Assembly (NCBI GenBank): GCA_030710605.1
Contig: CP092863.1
Span: 110,226,881-110,290,880, forward strand
Reading direction: 5' to 3'
Length of the DNA: 64,000 nt
Source of the DNA: Cordylochernes scorpioides
Taxonomy: Eukaryota > Arthropoda > Arachnida > Pseudoscorpiones > Chernetidae
In this document: piece by piece, positions 21,655-30,898 of the stretch
How positions within the stretch are numbered: the first letter of the stretch is position 1
Layout of the letters: every line of letters starts with the position of its first letter
Translations under genes and position numbers: made by a program
The notes under the pieces: model-generated
Database searches by the model: none
What the model saw: only the letters and a program-made list of their open reading frames with translations
Told to the model about the DNA's origin: nothing

Positions 21655-21820
21655 AATGATCCAATACAGTATTAGAGCTCTAAGAAGCGGTCTGGTGGAT
21701 TAAATTGGCGAAACCGCTGGGAGGTTTCACCACTGATGAGCCAAGCCTTCCCAATATTTTTTGATTGCAGTAAGGATAGTAGAAGTTTTTTTTTTTGTGT
21801 ATAAAAGAAACATTTGTTCT
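21655..21820 (+). mobile_element. RZ-C element copy
   Basis: The motif at 21686-21744 is followed by the family 3' flank (ttgcagtaaggatagtagaag), also present at 18.5 and 34.9 kb in the opposite orientation. It ends in a T-run near 21795. Confidence 0.65.
21686..21744 (+). ncRNA. Reverse-ordered hammerhead-like motif (RZ-C), intact with compensatory stem II change
   Basis: AGCGGT (21686-21691), C, TGGT (21693-21696), TTGGC (21705-21709), GAA, ACCGCT (21713-21718), ACCA (21729-21732), CTGATGA (21733-21739), GCCAA (21740-21744). Compared with the 18.5-kb copy, the outer stem II pair has changed from C-G to T-A on both strands, which preserves pairing. All core residues are kept. Confidence 0.5.
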
Positions 21821-22384
21821 CAAATCCTTTCATTTTATATATATGACGTGTTATTGCTTTATTGTCAATTATATCTATTCAGGATATAGAGATGTAATCC
21901 ATGTATTTATAGTAGGCATAACTATATAGCTATGAGGGGGATAACGGATTTCTACAGGGGGAACCTTTGACTGATAGGCTGAAGAGCTGATAAGCCCTAA
22001 AGCTTGTGTTAATTAAGACTGATAAAGAAAATTATTCCCTGTATGGATCTTCGGTTTATTTTATTGATCACATTGAGGATTTTTATATTTTAGTTGGATT
22101 TTCTAAATATTGACGCGCTGAATCTTCTACATGATATGTTTCAAATTAAAATAAATCATATATATATATATAACACGACGAGACATCCTAATATCTATTT
22201 TCCTGGAAAATTACGACAGTGACTCGATTAAACGTCAGAAATCATATAAAAATAAGTTTTATATAATTCAATCATTGTTCGTTTTTATAAAATATCAACC
22301 TACAGAAAACGATTTCTCTTCTACAATCATAATTTTATGAATAGTTAATGTTGAGAGAGCTCTCTGTATATACAAATAGAGAAA
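21821..22384. other. Intergenic AT-rich DNA
   Basis: No supported feature other than a (ta)n run near 22160. Confidence 0.4.
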
Positions 22385-23160
22385 AATCTGCGGGTAAGAA
22401 TCGTGGCAGTAACGGAGAGGACTATATGCAAATGGAGGAAATTTTCGGGGAAGAACCGTGGCGGTAACGGAGAGAACTATATGCAAATAGAGAAAAATGC
22501 GGGAAAGAACCGTGGCAGTAACAGAGAGGACTATATGCAAATAGAAAAAAATCTGCGGATAAGAACCGTGGCAGTAACAGAGAAGACTATATGCAAATAT
22601 TAAAAAAAATCTGCGGGTAAGAACCGTGGCAGTAACAGAGAGGACTATATGCAAATGGGAAAAATTTTCGGGGAAGAACCGTGGCGGTAACAGAGAGGAC
22701 TATATGCAAATAGAAAAAATCTGCGGGTAAGAACCGTGGCAGTAACAGAGAGGACTATGAGCAAATAGAAAAAATCTGCGGATAAGAACCGTGGCAGTAA
22801 CAGAGAGGACTATATACAAATAGAAAAAATCTGCGGATAAGAACCGTGGCAGTAACAGAGAGGACTATGAGCAAATAGAAAAAATCTGCGGATAAGAACC
22901 GTGGCAGTAACAGAGAGGACTATATGCAAATAGAAAAAAATCTGCGGATAAGAACCGTGGCAGTAACAGAGAGGACTATATGTAAATAGAGATAATTTGC
23001 CGGGAAAAGTACATGGCAGTAACAGAGGACTATATGCAAATAAAGAAAAAATGCGGAGAAGAACCGTGACTGTAACTGAGAGGACTATGCAAATATAAAT
23101 AATTTGCGGGGAAGAACGCCATGGCAGTAACGGAGAGGGATATATGCAAATATAAATATT
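22385..23160. repeat. 55-bp minisatellite (about 13 copies)
   Basis: Units of about 55-58 bp read ctgcggataagaaccgtggc then agtaacagagaggactatatg and gcaaatagaaaaa. The period is exactly 55 bp in the centre and becomes irregular toward 23100. Open antisense frames are repeat artefacts. Confidence 0.9.
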
Positions 23161-23289
23161 GTATGCACACCGATAGAGTTGGAATTAGAGTGAGAAGTAG
23201 TTATAATATAATGAATATTATTTATATGTGAATAATATGTATTTATATATTTATATGAATTTTCTATATATACACTTAGGAAAGTGACC

Positions 23290-23955
23290 AAGTGAGAAGT
23301 GGCGCGCGCTATGATAGAAATTGGTATGTAGGAAAAAAAGGATTATATATGTAAGTAAGAAATTTATATGCAAATAGGGATATAATTTGTGAAATCGGAA
23401 TATTATATGTAAATAGAGATAATATGCGAAAATAGGGATAGCTTGTGCAACTAGCGATTTTATGTGAAAATAAGGATAGTCTGTGTAAATAAAGATAGTA
23501 TGGGGAAATAGGGGGATAGTATGTAAAAATAGCGATATTGTATCACACAAAATCTGGCTATGTGGAAAAGTAACGATGTTATGTGCCAAATAGGGATAGC
23601 ATGTGGGGAGGAAGCGCGGCTGTAAAACAGAGGGCTATGTGTAAATAGGGATAGTTCAGAGAGGGACATAGGAATAGTACATAAGCACACACATATGTAT
23701 ACTTTCTAAGCAATAAACATCAACAGTACGGAGAGAATGCTATATGTAAAGATGGATAGTATATGCAAATAGGGATAGTATGTGGGGAGGAAGCGCGGCT
23801 GTAAAACAGAGGGCTATGTGTAAATAGGGATAGTTCAGAGAGGGACATAAGAATAGCACATAAGCAATAAACATCAACAGTACGGAGAGAATGCTATATG
23901 TAAAGATAGATAGTATGTGCAAATAGGGATAGTATGCGGGGAGGAAGCGCGGCTG
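23290..23955. repeat. Degenerate minisatellite running into the PTB-gene 5' flank
   Basis: A short gaaatagggatagtatgtg motif repeats irregularly. A longer unit with ggggaggaagcgcggctgtaa, cagagggctatgtg and catcaacagtacggagag occurs at about 23601, 23780 and 23934 (spacing 179 and 154 bp). The last copy merges with the GC-rich gene flank about 100 bp before the start codon. Confidence 0.8.
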
Positions 23956-24053
23956 TAATGGAGAGCGGAGTGGAACGGCCCTGAGCGAGATTCAATTAGC
24001 GGCGGCTGCGGGAAACCGGTTGGGCGATGTAGGCCGGCACTCTCGCCGATGGC

Positions 24054-26186
24054 ATGGCAGCGGACGGCGGCGTGCGCACGCGGTACCTTGGCTGCGCCAC
24101 CTTCCGTAGCTCCCGGCCCGCGGCACCGGGGGTCTCCGTACTCCAGCGCCCGCTCCTCGAGGTTTACTCAGCGGCCCGACGTCGCGGTGAAGACCACCGA
24201 GCGCCTCTCGCACTCACCCAGCGCCTTCACGTCGCTCCGGGGTACGGTGTGGTGGTTGGAGAAGGCCCGTTGGTCACCAAAGTCATCACTCCCCTTTCCA
24301 ATCTCACACTTTGGGCGGCGGTCCGCTTCCAAGCAAGGGTTCTACGTCGACGTGGTGCGTTTGGAGCAGCGTTTGTGCCTCTAGCTTGCTCCGATGCCGG
24401 ACTCGAGCCCGTGCCTCTTTCCAACAAGCAAAGGTTCCTGGTTAGCTTGACCCATCCGTCAATTTTTGCTTGTGTTCTGCGTCGCGTCGCGTCGCCCAAG
24501 TCTTTCGAGTGCCACGCTTTTGTCTGCGCTTCTGCCGAGGAAGCGCTCACGCTCTGCGCCAGGCTGCAAGAAGCTCAGGATGCAGATCGAGCAGTGTATC
24601 CCCCAGCCCCTTTATCCCTGCCCCCCTCCACCCATCTCTACTCGGAAGAGGAGTCGCCTTCTGATGTCACTCTCTCCAGAGAGTTGCTGTCCAGAAGGGA
24701 AACCCCTGCTGTCCACTATTCCAAGCTCAAGCACAAGGATGAGCAATTTTCGTCATCGGGGCCCACGCCGCCTCCAAGAAAGTTGCGCCATCGCAGTGCC
24801 GCAAAGTCCTCCTCCCGCCTTCTCCAGCTCTCAGAAGGCCGTTATTCCACTACCCCATCTCCATCACCAAAAGAATTACCAACTCAGCCACATTTCCGCA
24901 GCAACGACGCTGAACCGCGGAGATCCGAGAAACTACGACGAAGAGCCGTTCCCAACCGCCATCGGAAAAGTTTCAGTAGACAACCCCGAAGAAGCTTACG
25001 GCTAAAACACCAGAAAACACAGGTAGCTAGCAGTAGCGATGCTGAAAACATCAGTCCTAGGAAGATCGAAGAACGATGGGAACCAGCGACCTACTGGAAA
25101 TCCTACAAGAACGCTGAGTACCATTCCTCGGTGACATCCCTGGAGAACGAAGACTACAAGCGGCAAGTTCGCAAGGTCCAAGCTGTTGACTCGCACCAAC
25201 GAGCATCATGCGACACCAGCGAGGAGATGGACTCCTCAACCTCCATACCCAACAGCGCGAGGCAGCTCCAACGAATCCGCGCGTCTAAGCAGAACAAACC
25301 CAAGGTAAGAGACCATATGGTTATCACAGAGTCCATCGAACTGAGCAGTGAGAGCGAATTCTCTTTCCTCAACAAGTCTGACCGACAGACAAATGATCGC
25401 ATCCATACCCCATCTTCATCAGGCCCTCCCAAAGCATATTACTTCGGCTACGAAGCTTACAACTCCCCCAATGATTTTGGAGCCTCCAAGAGGAATCCTA
25501 AGGTACCTATACCTCAAGTAAAAGTGATTAAGACCTCTCTAGAAGTCCATCATCCACCATCCATCCTCTCAACAACAGAAAGCAAATCCTATCTGGACTA
25601 TATCAAATCCGCAGATAAGGTGATCATCAACATTCCTTACAGTTTTGATAAGAACAGGCATGTACCGCATGGCGTCCGATGCTTTAGTCGTACGAGTCAA
25701 GTTCGGAACTGGTCGACGCTAAGTTCCGAATGTTCAGGTCCACAGAGCTGTGTAACCCTACCTGCAATCTCAAGTAGCACAAAGCCAAGCAAGATCATTC
25801 GATGGTCATCCGACGAACGGTTCGTGAAAGCAAGGCGAAGAACCAACTTCCTAGCTACATTGAAACGGGTCAGCCTCAAATCCCTGTACAAAGCTCGTTT
25901 CCACACCGAGAGGTTCTTAGCAAACATGCGGAGCAGACTAACGGACCGCAAGAAATCCTCAGAATGCTCCGAGGACTCGGCGTACGTGTCTGAAGTCTGC
26001 CGTAGTCCACGAGGAGCCCCACGTTTGGATGATTCAGACTCAGGATTGGATGAATATCACACGGACTACAGGTCAGAATCCGAGCTGGAACAACTGGCAT
26101 CTCAAGTCCGTTTCATGGGACGCGGACTACCTCCCAGGAGCTGGTCCCAAACCAATCTGAAAGATGAGCTTGGCTATATCCCTTAA
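24054..26186 (+). CDS. PTB/PID-domain protein with long disordered tail
   Basis: A 710-residue single-exon frame. The first in-frame ATG is at 24054, with an in-frame TAG at 24030, so the N-terminus looks real. Residues about 8-175 resemble a phosphotyrosine-binding/PID fold: TRYLGCATF (first strand), TKVITPLSNLTLWAA, HPSIFACVLRR, SFECHAFVCAS and the C-terminal helix AEEALTLCARLQEA. Residues about 91-132 look like an insertion between two strands. The rest is low-complexity, basic and serine-rich, with PTPPPRKLR at 238-246 as a possible SH3 ligand, the segment ESKSYLDYIKSADKVIINIP (509-528), and an acidic-serine C-terminus (DDSDSGLDEYHTDY) before PPRSWSQTNLKDELGYIP. PTB adaptors link receptors or lipids to signalling or endocytosis. 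The intronless form recalls FAM43, but the match is too weak to name the gene. GC content is far above the flanks. Confidence 0.8.
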   Translation: MAADGGVRTRYLGCATFRSSRPAAPGVSVLQRPLLEVYSAARRRGEDHRAPLALTQRLHVAPGYGVVVGEGPLVTKVITPLSNLTLWAAVRFQARVLRRRGAFGAAFVPLACSDAGLEPVPLSNKQRFLVSLTHPSIFACVLRRVASPKSFECHAFVCASAEEALTLCARLQEAQDADRAVYPPAPLSLPPSTHLYSEEESPSDVTLSRELLSRRETPAVHYSKLKHKDEQFSSSGPTPPPRKLRHRSAAKSSSRLLQLSEGRYSTTPSPSPKELPTQPHFRSNDAEPRRSEKLRRRAVPNRHRKSFSRQPRRSLRLKHQKTQVASSSDAENISPRKIEERWEPATYWKSYKNAEYHSSVTSLENEDYKRQVRKVQAVDSHQRASCDTSEEMDSSTSIPNSARQLQRIRASKQNKPKVRDHMVITESIELSSESEFSFLNKSDRQTNDRIHTPSSSGPPKAYYFGYEAYNSPNDFGASKRNPKVPIPQVKVIKTSLEVHHPPSILSTTESKSYLDYIKSADKVIINIPYSFDKNRHVPHGVRCFSRTSQVRNWSTLSSECSGPQSCVTLPAISSSTKPSKIIRWSSDERFVKARRRTNFLATLKRVSLKSLYKARFHTERFLANMRSRLTDRKKSSECSEDSAYVSEVCRSPRGAPRLDDSDSGLDEYHTDYRSESELEQLASQVRFMGRGLPPRSWSQTNLKDELGYIP

Positions 26187-26997
26187 TGAGTAAGTACAAC
26201 CACTTTATCTTTTTTTTTTTTTTGCATGTACCTTCAATTAATAAATAAAATACACACATCACAAACCTTAAAATGTCATCCTCCATCTACAGTTTCAGCT
26301 CGAGAAAACAATCGTTTATTTACAAGAGATATCCAAACATTTCGCAAAATGCTTCTTTTTTTCCTTTTTAAATCACGGCGAGCTTTCAAGCCTTCCTTCT
26401 TTAACGAGCCAAAGAATTGACTAAGATAACGAAAGAAATAAAACAGAATCCTGGGATCAGTTGATAAATTAAGATACATTTTAATCGTACAACTAAAAAT
26501 TGCTGATAAATTACACCAACAATCTAAAACGAATATATCGTTTGCTTTTTTTAGTTTACCAAAAAAAAGAGTAGTTGTGGCTAAATATATATTTTTAAAA
26601 ATAAAAACAATTTAAAAATGAACGATTAATTGATATTTATTCCTAGAGATGGCGTAAGCCATAAGAAATTATTTGTTAAAGAACGAAAAAAAGTTCCCCA
26701 TTATTAAAAACAAACAAAAAAAGATAGAAAGAAACATTTTGCAAGATTTTTTAAATAGTTCATGTATATAATTCCATCGGAATTATCAAATAAGTTTGTT
26801 ATGCAAATAAAAAAAGAACATTGTCATCAAATACATTCAGCGTATCCCGCAAACTCTTGACTTTCTCCAGACCTCCTATAGTCCATTTATACAGAACGTA
26901 AATTCATATTTGATTTAGAACTACAAACATTGATCTTAGAAATGGATATTTTGTGTGTAGAAATGTACTTTAAAAAAGCTATCGATTTAAAAAGAAG
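26187..26997. other. 3' flank/3'-UTR of the PTB gene, AT-rich
   Basis: A GTAAGT donor-like hexamer follows the stop at 26190-26195, so a 3'-UTR intron is possible. Overlapping AATAAA signals lie at 26240-26249. Beyond this, fragments such as tatttattcctagagatggc (about 26635) match the RZ-A hairpin region, and the rest is AT-rich. Confidence 0.5.
26240..26249 (+). promoter_or_regulatory. Polyadenylation signals
   Basis: Two overlapping AATAAA hexamers (aataaataaa) lie 54 bp after the PTB-gene stop codon. This fits a short 3'-UTR, although the cleavage position cannot be read from sequence. Confidence 0.5.
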
Positions 26998-27372
26998 TCG
27001 GTGGACGAGTAGATAACACCCTCAATTCCCGACAGCCATGAACTGGGTTTGAATCCCACATTAACATTTTGTTTAATATGTGAATAACCTTCACATTCAT
27101 TGTTATAAATATCATAAACTAGGTTGTTCTTGTTGAGCGGTACCTAATAAAGTGGTTTTGGAACTGGAACTCACTGACTTCATATAAAAAAAACGTCTGT
27201 GGACGAGTGGGTAAAGCCCTTGATTCCCGACAGCCATGAACTGGGATTTAATCCCGTGTTAATATTTTGTTTAATATGTGAATAACCTTCACATTCATTG
27301 TTGCAAATATCATAAACTAGGTTGTTCTTGTTGAGCAGTACCTAGTAAAGTGATTTTGGAACAGAACAGCTA
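26998..27372 (+). mobile_element. Two SINE-3 copies in tandem
   Basis: Both have a tRNA-like head (gtcggtggacgagtagata / gtctgtggacgagtgggta), a cccgacagccatgaactggg loop region and the body ttgtttaatatgtgaataac, taggttgttcttgttgagc and tacctaataaagtg. The copies start near 26998 and 27197 and differ at scattered positions. Confidence 0.8.
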
Positions 27373-28159
27373 TCGATTTAAAAATATAGTTAATATAGAG
27401 AGGAAACCTGATTTCATATTTAGATTCAGCGACTTAAATATAGTTACACAATCTGTTCTAAAATCCTAGGTACTAGAAATAAATTGTTTTTGCTGTGGTC
27501 TGTATAATTAGTGTAATTTTATATTAAAACATTTTTCAGTAATTCTCTTAGTATATTTATTTATTTCAACACACAAAACGCGATATCCCGGCTAGGGATA
27601 ATTGCGTCGATTTACATTTTTTTTAAAACAGAAACAGTTATAAACATATTATACAAGAAGAGGTAATCAAAAATAAAAAAGAGAAACAATAATATATATT
27701 AGGAACCTGAACCTTTCAGGTATATGCATGCTGTGAGATTTCATAAGAAAAACATTAAAACGAAGAAAATGATTTGCATAACTCTATTCAATATCTCTTT
27801 TTAAGAAAACCCAAGTCATCATTTTACATATTTACAATGATCATTTCTATACAAGATTCTCTATCAAGTTTACAAATGTTTATTTAACTCGACGTATTTC
27901 GAATCTAATATAAAAAAATAATATTTTTTGACTTAATAAAGACAGACACGCCATTAATCGAAATACCGAAAAGAAACCAAAAGATTATTTTTAGTACAAA
28001 GTATCTGGTACTTAAATATATTATTGGTTTTCATTTTGATAGGGAATTTGTTCTTATGCCTTATAATTATCCCTTGTTTTTAAAAAAGCCTCAAAAATAT
28101 TAAATAAAAAACAATTAGAATCAACACACACATATCTATTGTAAAAATAAATTAACAGA
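27373..28159. other. Intergenic AT-rich DNA
   Basis: No gene, RNA or repeat copy recognised. Confidence 0.4.
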
Positions 28160-28290
28160 ACACAATTTCTAACGCCTTGCCAAATGCTTTATTTACTTCT
28201 CCTGACGAAGACAAAAGATTTTTGTCGAAACGTTAAGAAAATAAAAAACACTAACTGGCCGAAGTATCTATTTTCATAGAAATTAATATA
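28160..28290 (+). mobile_element. Retroelement end with a hammerhead-like hairpin
   Basis: CTGACGA is followed by a seven-pair hairpin (gacaaaa-gat-ttttgtc), then GAAACGTT, and the end phrase actggccgaagtatct. The core letters match a hammerhead, but stem I is only about four pairs with a mismatch next to the core and there is an extra A before stem II. This is probably a decayed ribozyme at a Penelope-like end. Confidence 0.5.
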
Positions 28291-28397
28291 TATAAATGCT
28301 AAAATATAAATATACAAATATATTAATCAAAATATATCCCCAATACAGTATATAAACACGATGAATATGTCTGAAAAGTAATATTTTATTAACATTT

Positions 28398-28710
28398 AAT
28401 TATATATTAGGGGGGTCGGTTGAAGGCTGGTTAAACCGTTTGGTTTTCGACCACTACGACCCGGGTTCGATTCCCGTATTGGACACTTTTTTTTCAGTTA
28501 AAAAAAATGCTCCAATGGCTCTCGATTCTTGCAAAAGTCCAACCCCACCAGCGAGTGCAAGTAACCAAACGGGGGCTCTGGCACATTTGTAAGTGCAAAG
28601 TCGAACTGCTTTTCACATATGTAGACATGTGGTGCGCTTACAGTAAAAGCAGTCGCTAACTACCCACCATGATTATCATGGCATTGAGATAAGAAAGAAT
28701 TATATATTAG
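28398..28710 (+). mobile_element. SINE-2 with 13-bp target-site duplication
   Basis: aattatatattag at 28398-28410 is repeated exactly at 28698-28710. Between them lies a complete SINE-2 with head gggtcggttgaaggctgg, box B gggttcgattccc, the standard body and the catgattatcatgg tail. This copy lacks a long poly-A. Confidence 0.9.
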
Positions 28711-28874
28711 GTGTAAAAAAATATTTTAATGACATATTGACACACGCGAAGTAAAAAAAATAACGAAAATTTTGGTATCTTTGGAGGAGATAGCTTAAAA
28801 CTTTACAACTGAAAACTCTGTTAGTGTATTATCTATAAAGATTAAAAATAAGTATATTATTTATTGTAAACAAT

Positions 28875-29025
28875 ACTTAAAGTTATACCGCATGAGTTTC
28901 TTTTTTGTGAAAAATCAATATTTATTTCAAAGAGAAATATTTGCTATTTCTAACTTTTTTGAATGAAGTATGAGAGGGTGAAAATATAAAGAGTAATGGC
29001 GAACGGAAAAATAAAAGTGTCCATA
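28875..29025 (-). mobile_element. SINE-1 3' body
   Basis: In reverse: ggacacttttatttttccg, the gccattactctttat block, and gaaactcatgcggtataac at the 3' end. The head is missing. Confidence 0.7.
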
Positions 29026-29039
29026 TTATTATTATATAT

Positions 29040-29740
29040 ATTATTTATTGTAAAAAAAAGCAAGCTTTCGAGAAACGACGCTCTTCAACTGACTTATCAT
29101 GCTGAGAGGAAATATGGAACGTTTATAAATATTTCATATTTCCTCTCATAGCTTCGTCTTTAGTCAAAAGTTAAGTTTTCACAATAACGACAATCACTCA
29201 TTATTATAATCATTATAAATATATATATTAGGAAAAAATATTTTCTGCTGATTTTTGATTATCTTGAGGATTATGCTATGTTAATGCAGTCTTGGTTAAA
29301 ATCTTGAAAGTATAATAATAAAAATAATGAAGATTAGAAATAGCTTTAATTGAACTTATGGGATATATAAAAACATAATTTGATATAAGTACGGCCTGGC
29401 TTAAGGCGCAAGAATAAAAAAATGAAAACTTATTCACATAATGTACAAAAGGTTTTGAGCCGGCCATCGGGAAACAACAACAATGAATTTTTATAGGGGA
29501 AGCGTGATCTCTGGCGGTCGATTTAACAGAGTATTTGAATCTATGAAATATAATTTTAAAATAATATTTTAATATAACATATATATATAGATTCATATAT
29601 AAATACGTTTTATTATAATTTAATCCTCATTTTTCAGTTTTAAACAAGTTTTCAATAATGTTAATTTTTTTTTCTGTATGTAAATAAATATCAGGTAAAT
29701 ATGTATATAAGTTTGATTTCCTTAAGAGCTGTTTTATTGT
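29040..29740. other. Repeat relics and AT-rich DNA
   Basis: Around 29055-29165 an inverted pair (caagctttcgagaaacga / ggaaatatg...catatttcctc) suggests an old foldback. The remainder, including the 106-residue antisense frame at 29276-29596, shows no coding signature. Confidence 0.4.
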
Positions 29741-29744
29741 ATTA

Positions 29745-29925
29745 TTGCCCTGAAGAAGATCCTTTTTGGGATTGAAAGCTCGCGTAGTTTTAATCGAAAT
29801 ATAACGAAAGAAATCGTTATAGATTTAATTTTTTTCGTGTTTTATTGGAGACTGTATGCCAAGCTTTCGACCAAAAGATCATTATCAGGTCAACGACAAA
29901 ATACTAGATTATACCCGTGAAATTA
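29745..29925. mobile_element. Two opposed hammerhead-like retroelement ends
   Basis: Plus strand at about 29751: CTGAAGA, hairpin agatcc-ttttt-gggatt, GAAAGCTC. Minus strand at about 29900: CTGATAA, hairpin gatc-tttt-ggtc, GAAAGCTT. Both keep the CTGANRA / GAAA spacing of a hammerhead, but no convincing stem I is visible. Confidence 0.4.
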
Positions 29926-30019
29926 TAAACGTAACGATTATAAATTCTTTTTTTTTTTATTCATTTTATTCTGTTGTTAAGAAAAATGTTACCTTTGATT
30001 TATAGAGATGTTGGTCTTA

Positions 30020-30310
30020 ATTATATTATGTAAGCGCGCCATCTAGATACAAAATTAGTAACTATTTACAGGCTTATTGTTCTTTTCATGATAATAAATA
30101 ATACCCATCTATTGTGCCTTTACTACAATGATAAAATATTATTTGAAAGGGCCTGGCTCATCAGTGATGAACCCTAACAGCAGTTTCGCTATTTTAATCT
30201 ACCATGGTTTACTTTATCATTGCCGCAAGTATAGTAGGGATTTATATTATGATACATTAGTGCGTCATCTGTTATGAAAATACGAAACTATTTTAGACGT
30301 GTATGATTCA
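30020..30310 (-). mobile_element. RZ-C element, decayed
   Basis: The motif region at 30153-30205 keeps CTGATGA, GCCAG and GAAA in reverse, but stems II and III are broken. Diverged copies of the family flank (gcgccatct ... actattta) lie on both sides, repeating the dimer-like layout of the 18.5-kb copy. Confidence 0.55.
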
Positions 30311-30322
30311 AAAGAATGCTAC

Positions 30323-30544
30323 GCATCTATAATCCGTGGTTAGCTTTTCTTGATTAATCAAGAATGGGTATTTGGCCAATTCTGGAATAATTAAAAATCA
30401 ACGAGAATAGTTGATATTTATTCCGATAGATGGCGCAAGCCATCAGCAACTTTCAGTTGCACGATAAGGAGATGCCTTTTTTCATAATTATGCACCTTAT
30501 CCCAGTACAATATCACATTTGTACTATTTTTTCGCATCTATAAT
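30323..30544 (+). mobile_element. Solo RZ-A insertion starting at the ribozyme cleavage site, with 11-bp TSD
   Basis: gcatctataat at 30323-30333 recurs at 30534-30544. The 200-bp insert starts (c)cgtggttagcttttcttg, which is the 5' end expected after hammerhead cleavage of the 346-bp unit. It ends actattttttc, the same 3' boundary seen at 37.15 and 39.24 kb. The ribozyme itself is absent. Confidence 0.85.
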
Positions 30545-30898
30545 AGTTTCGTATTTTCATAGTAGGGATTTGGCACTAAGTATAGTAGGGAAATGTTTAT
30601 TTTGAAGAAAAGAAACATACGCAAACAAATAGTTGTAAATTTCGAACATAGATGGCGTAATTAAATCATGTATTTAAAGAGGTCTATAAATCAATGGTGA
30701 AAAAGTACCTTTAACATAACCATATTTTCATAAGCTTTTGAAAGTATCTCATTTTCTACTGTTATAAGTCATATATATATACATCGGTTGTATTGTATCT
30801 GTGAAATGAACGAATACTTTCGAATACCTGTGTAGATATGATTGTACCAAAAGAGTCATAGAATTTATCATTTTTGCTAGAATACACAGTTTTTATTC
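30545..30898. other. Intergenic AT-rich DNA
   Basis: No feature recognised apart from a (ta)n stretch near 30770. Confidence 0.4.

Noticed and set aside
22385..23160. CRISPR-like array
   Set aside because: Contiguous 55-bp tandem units with no unique spacers in a eukaryotic context; the same reasoning applies to the other minisatellites.
24321..24445. Hidden 125-bp intron in the PTB gene
   Set aside because: GT/AG boundaries would restore a shorter PTB loop, but removal shifts the frame and the acceptor has a weak pyrimidine tract.
24466..25005. 179-residue frame overlapping the PTB gene
   Set aside because: A shifted-frame shadow of the long GC-rich coding region; it lacks the PTB motifs.
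28411..28490. Functional tRNA-Glu gene
   Set aside because: It is the head of a dispersed SINE with a target duplication; the arms are imperfect.
29276..29596. 106-residue antisense frame
   Set aside because: No recognisable domain, AT-rich codon make-up like random AT-rich DNA.
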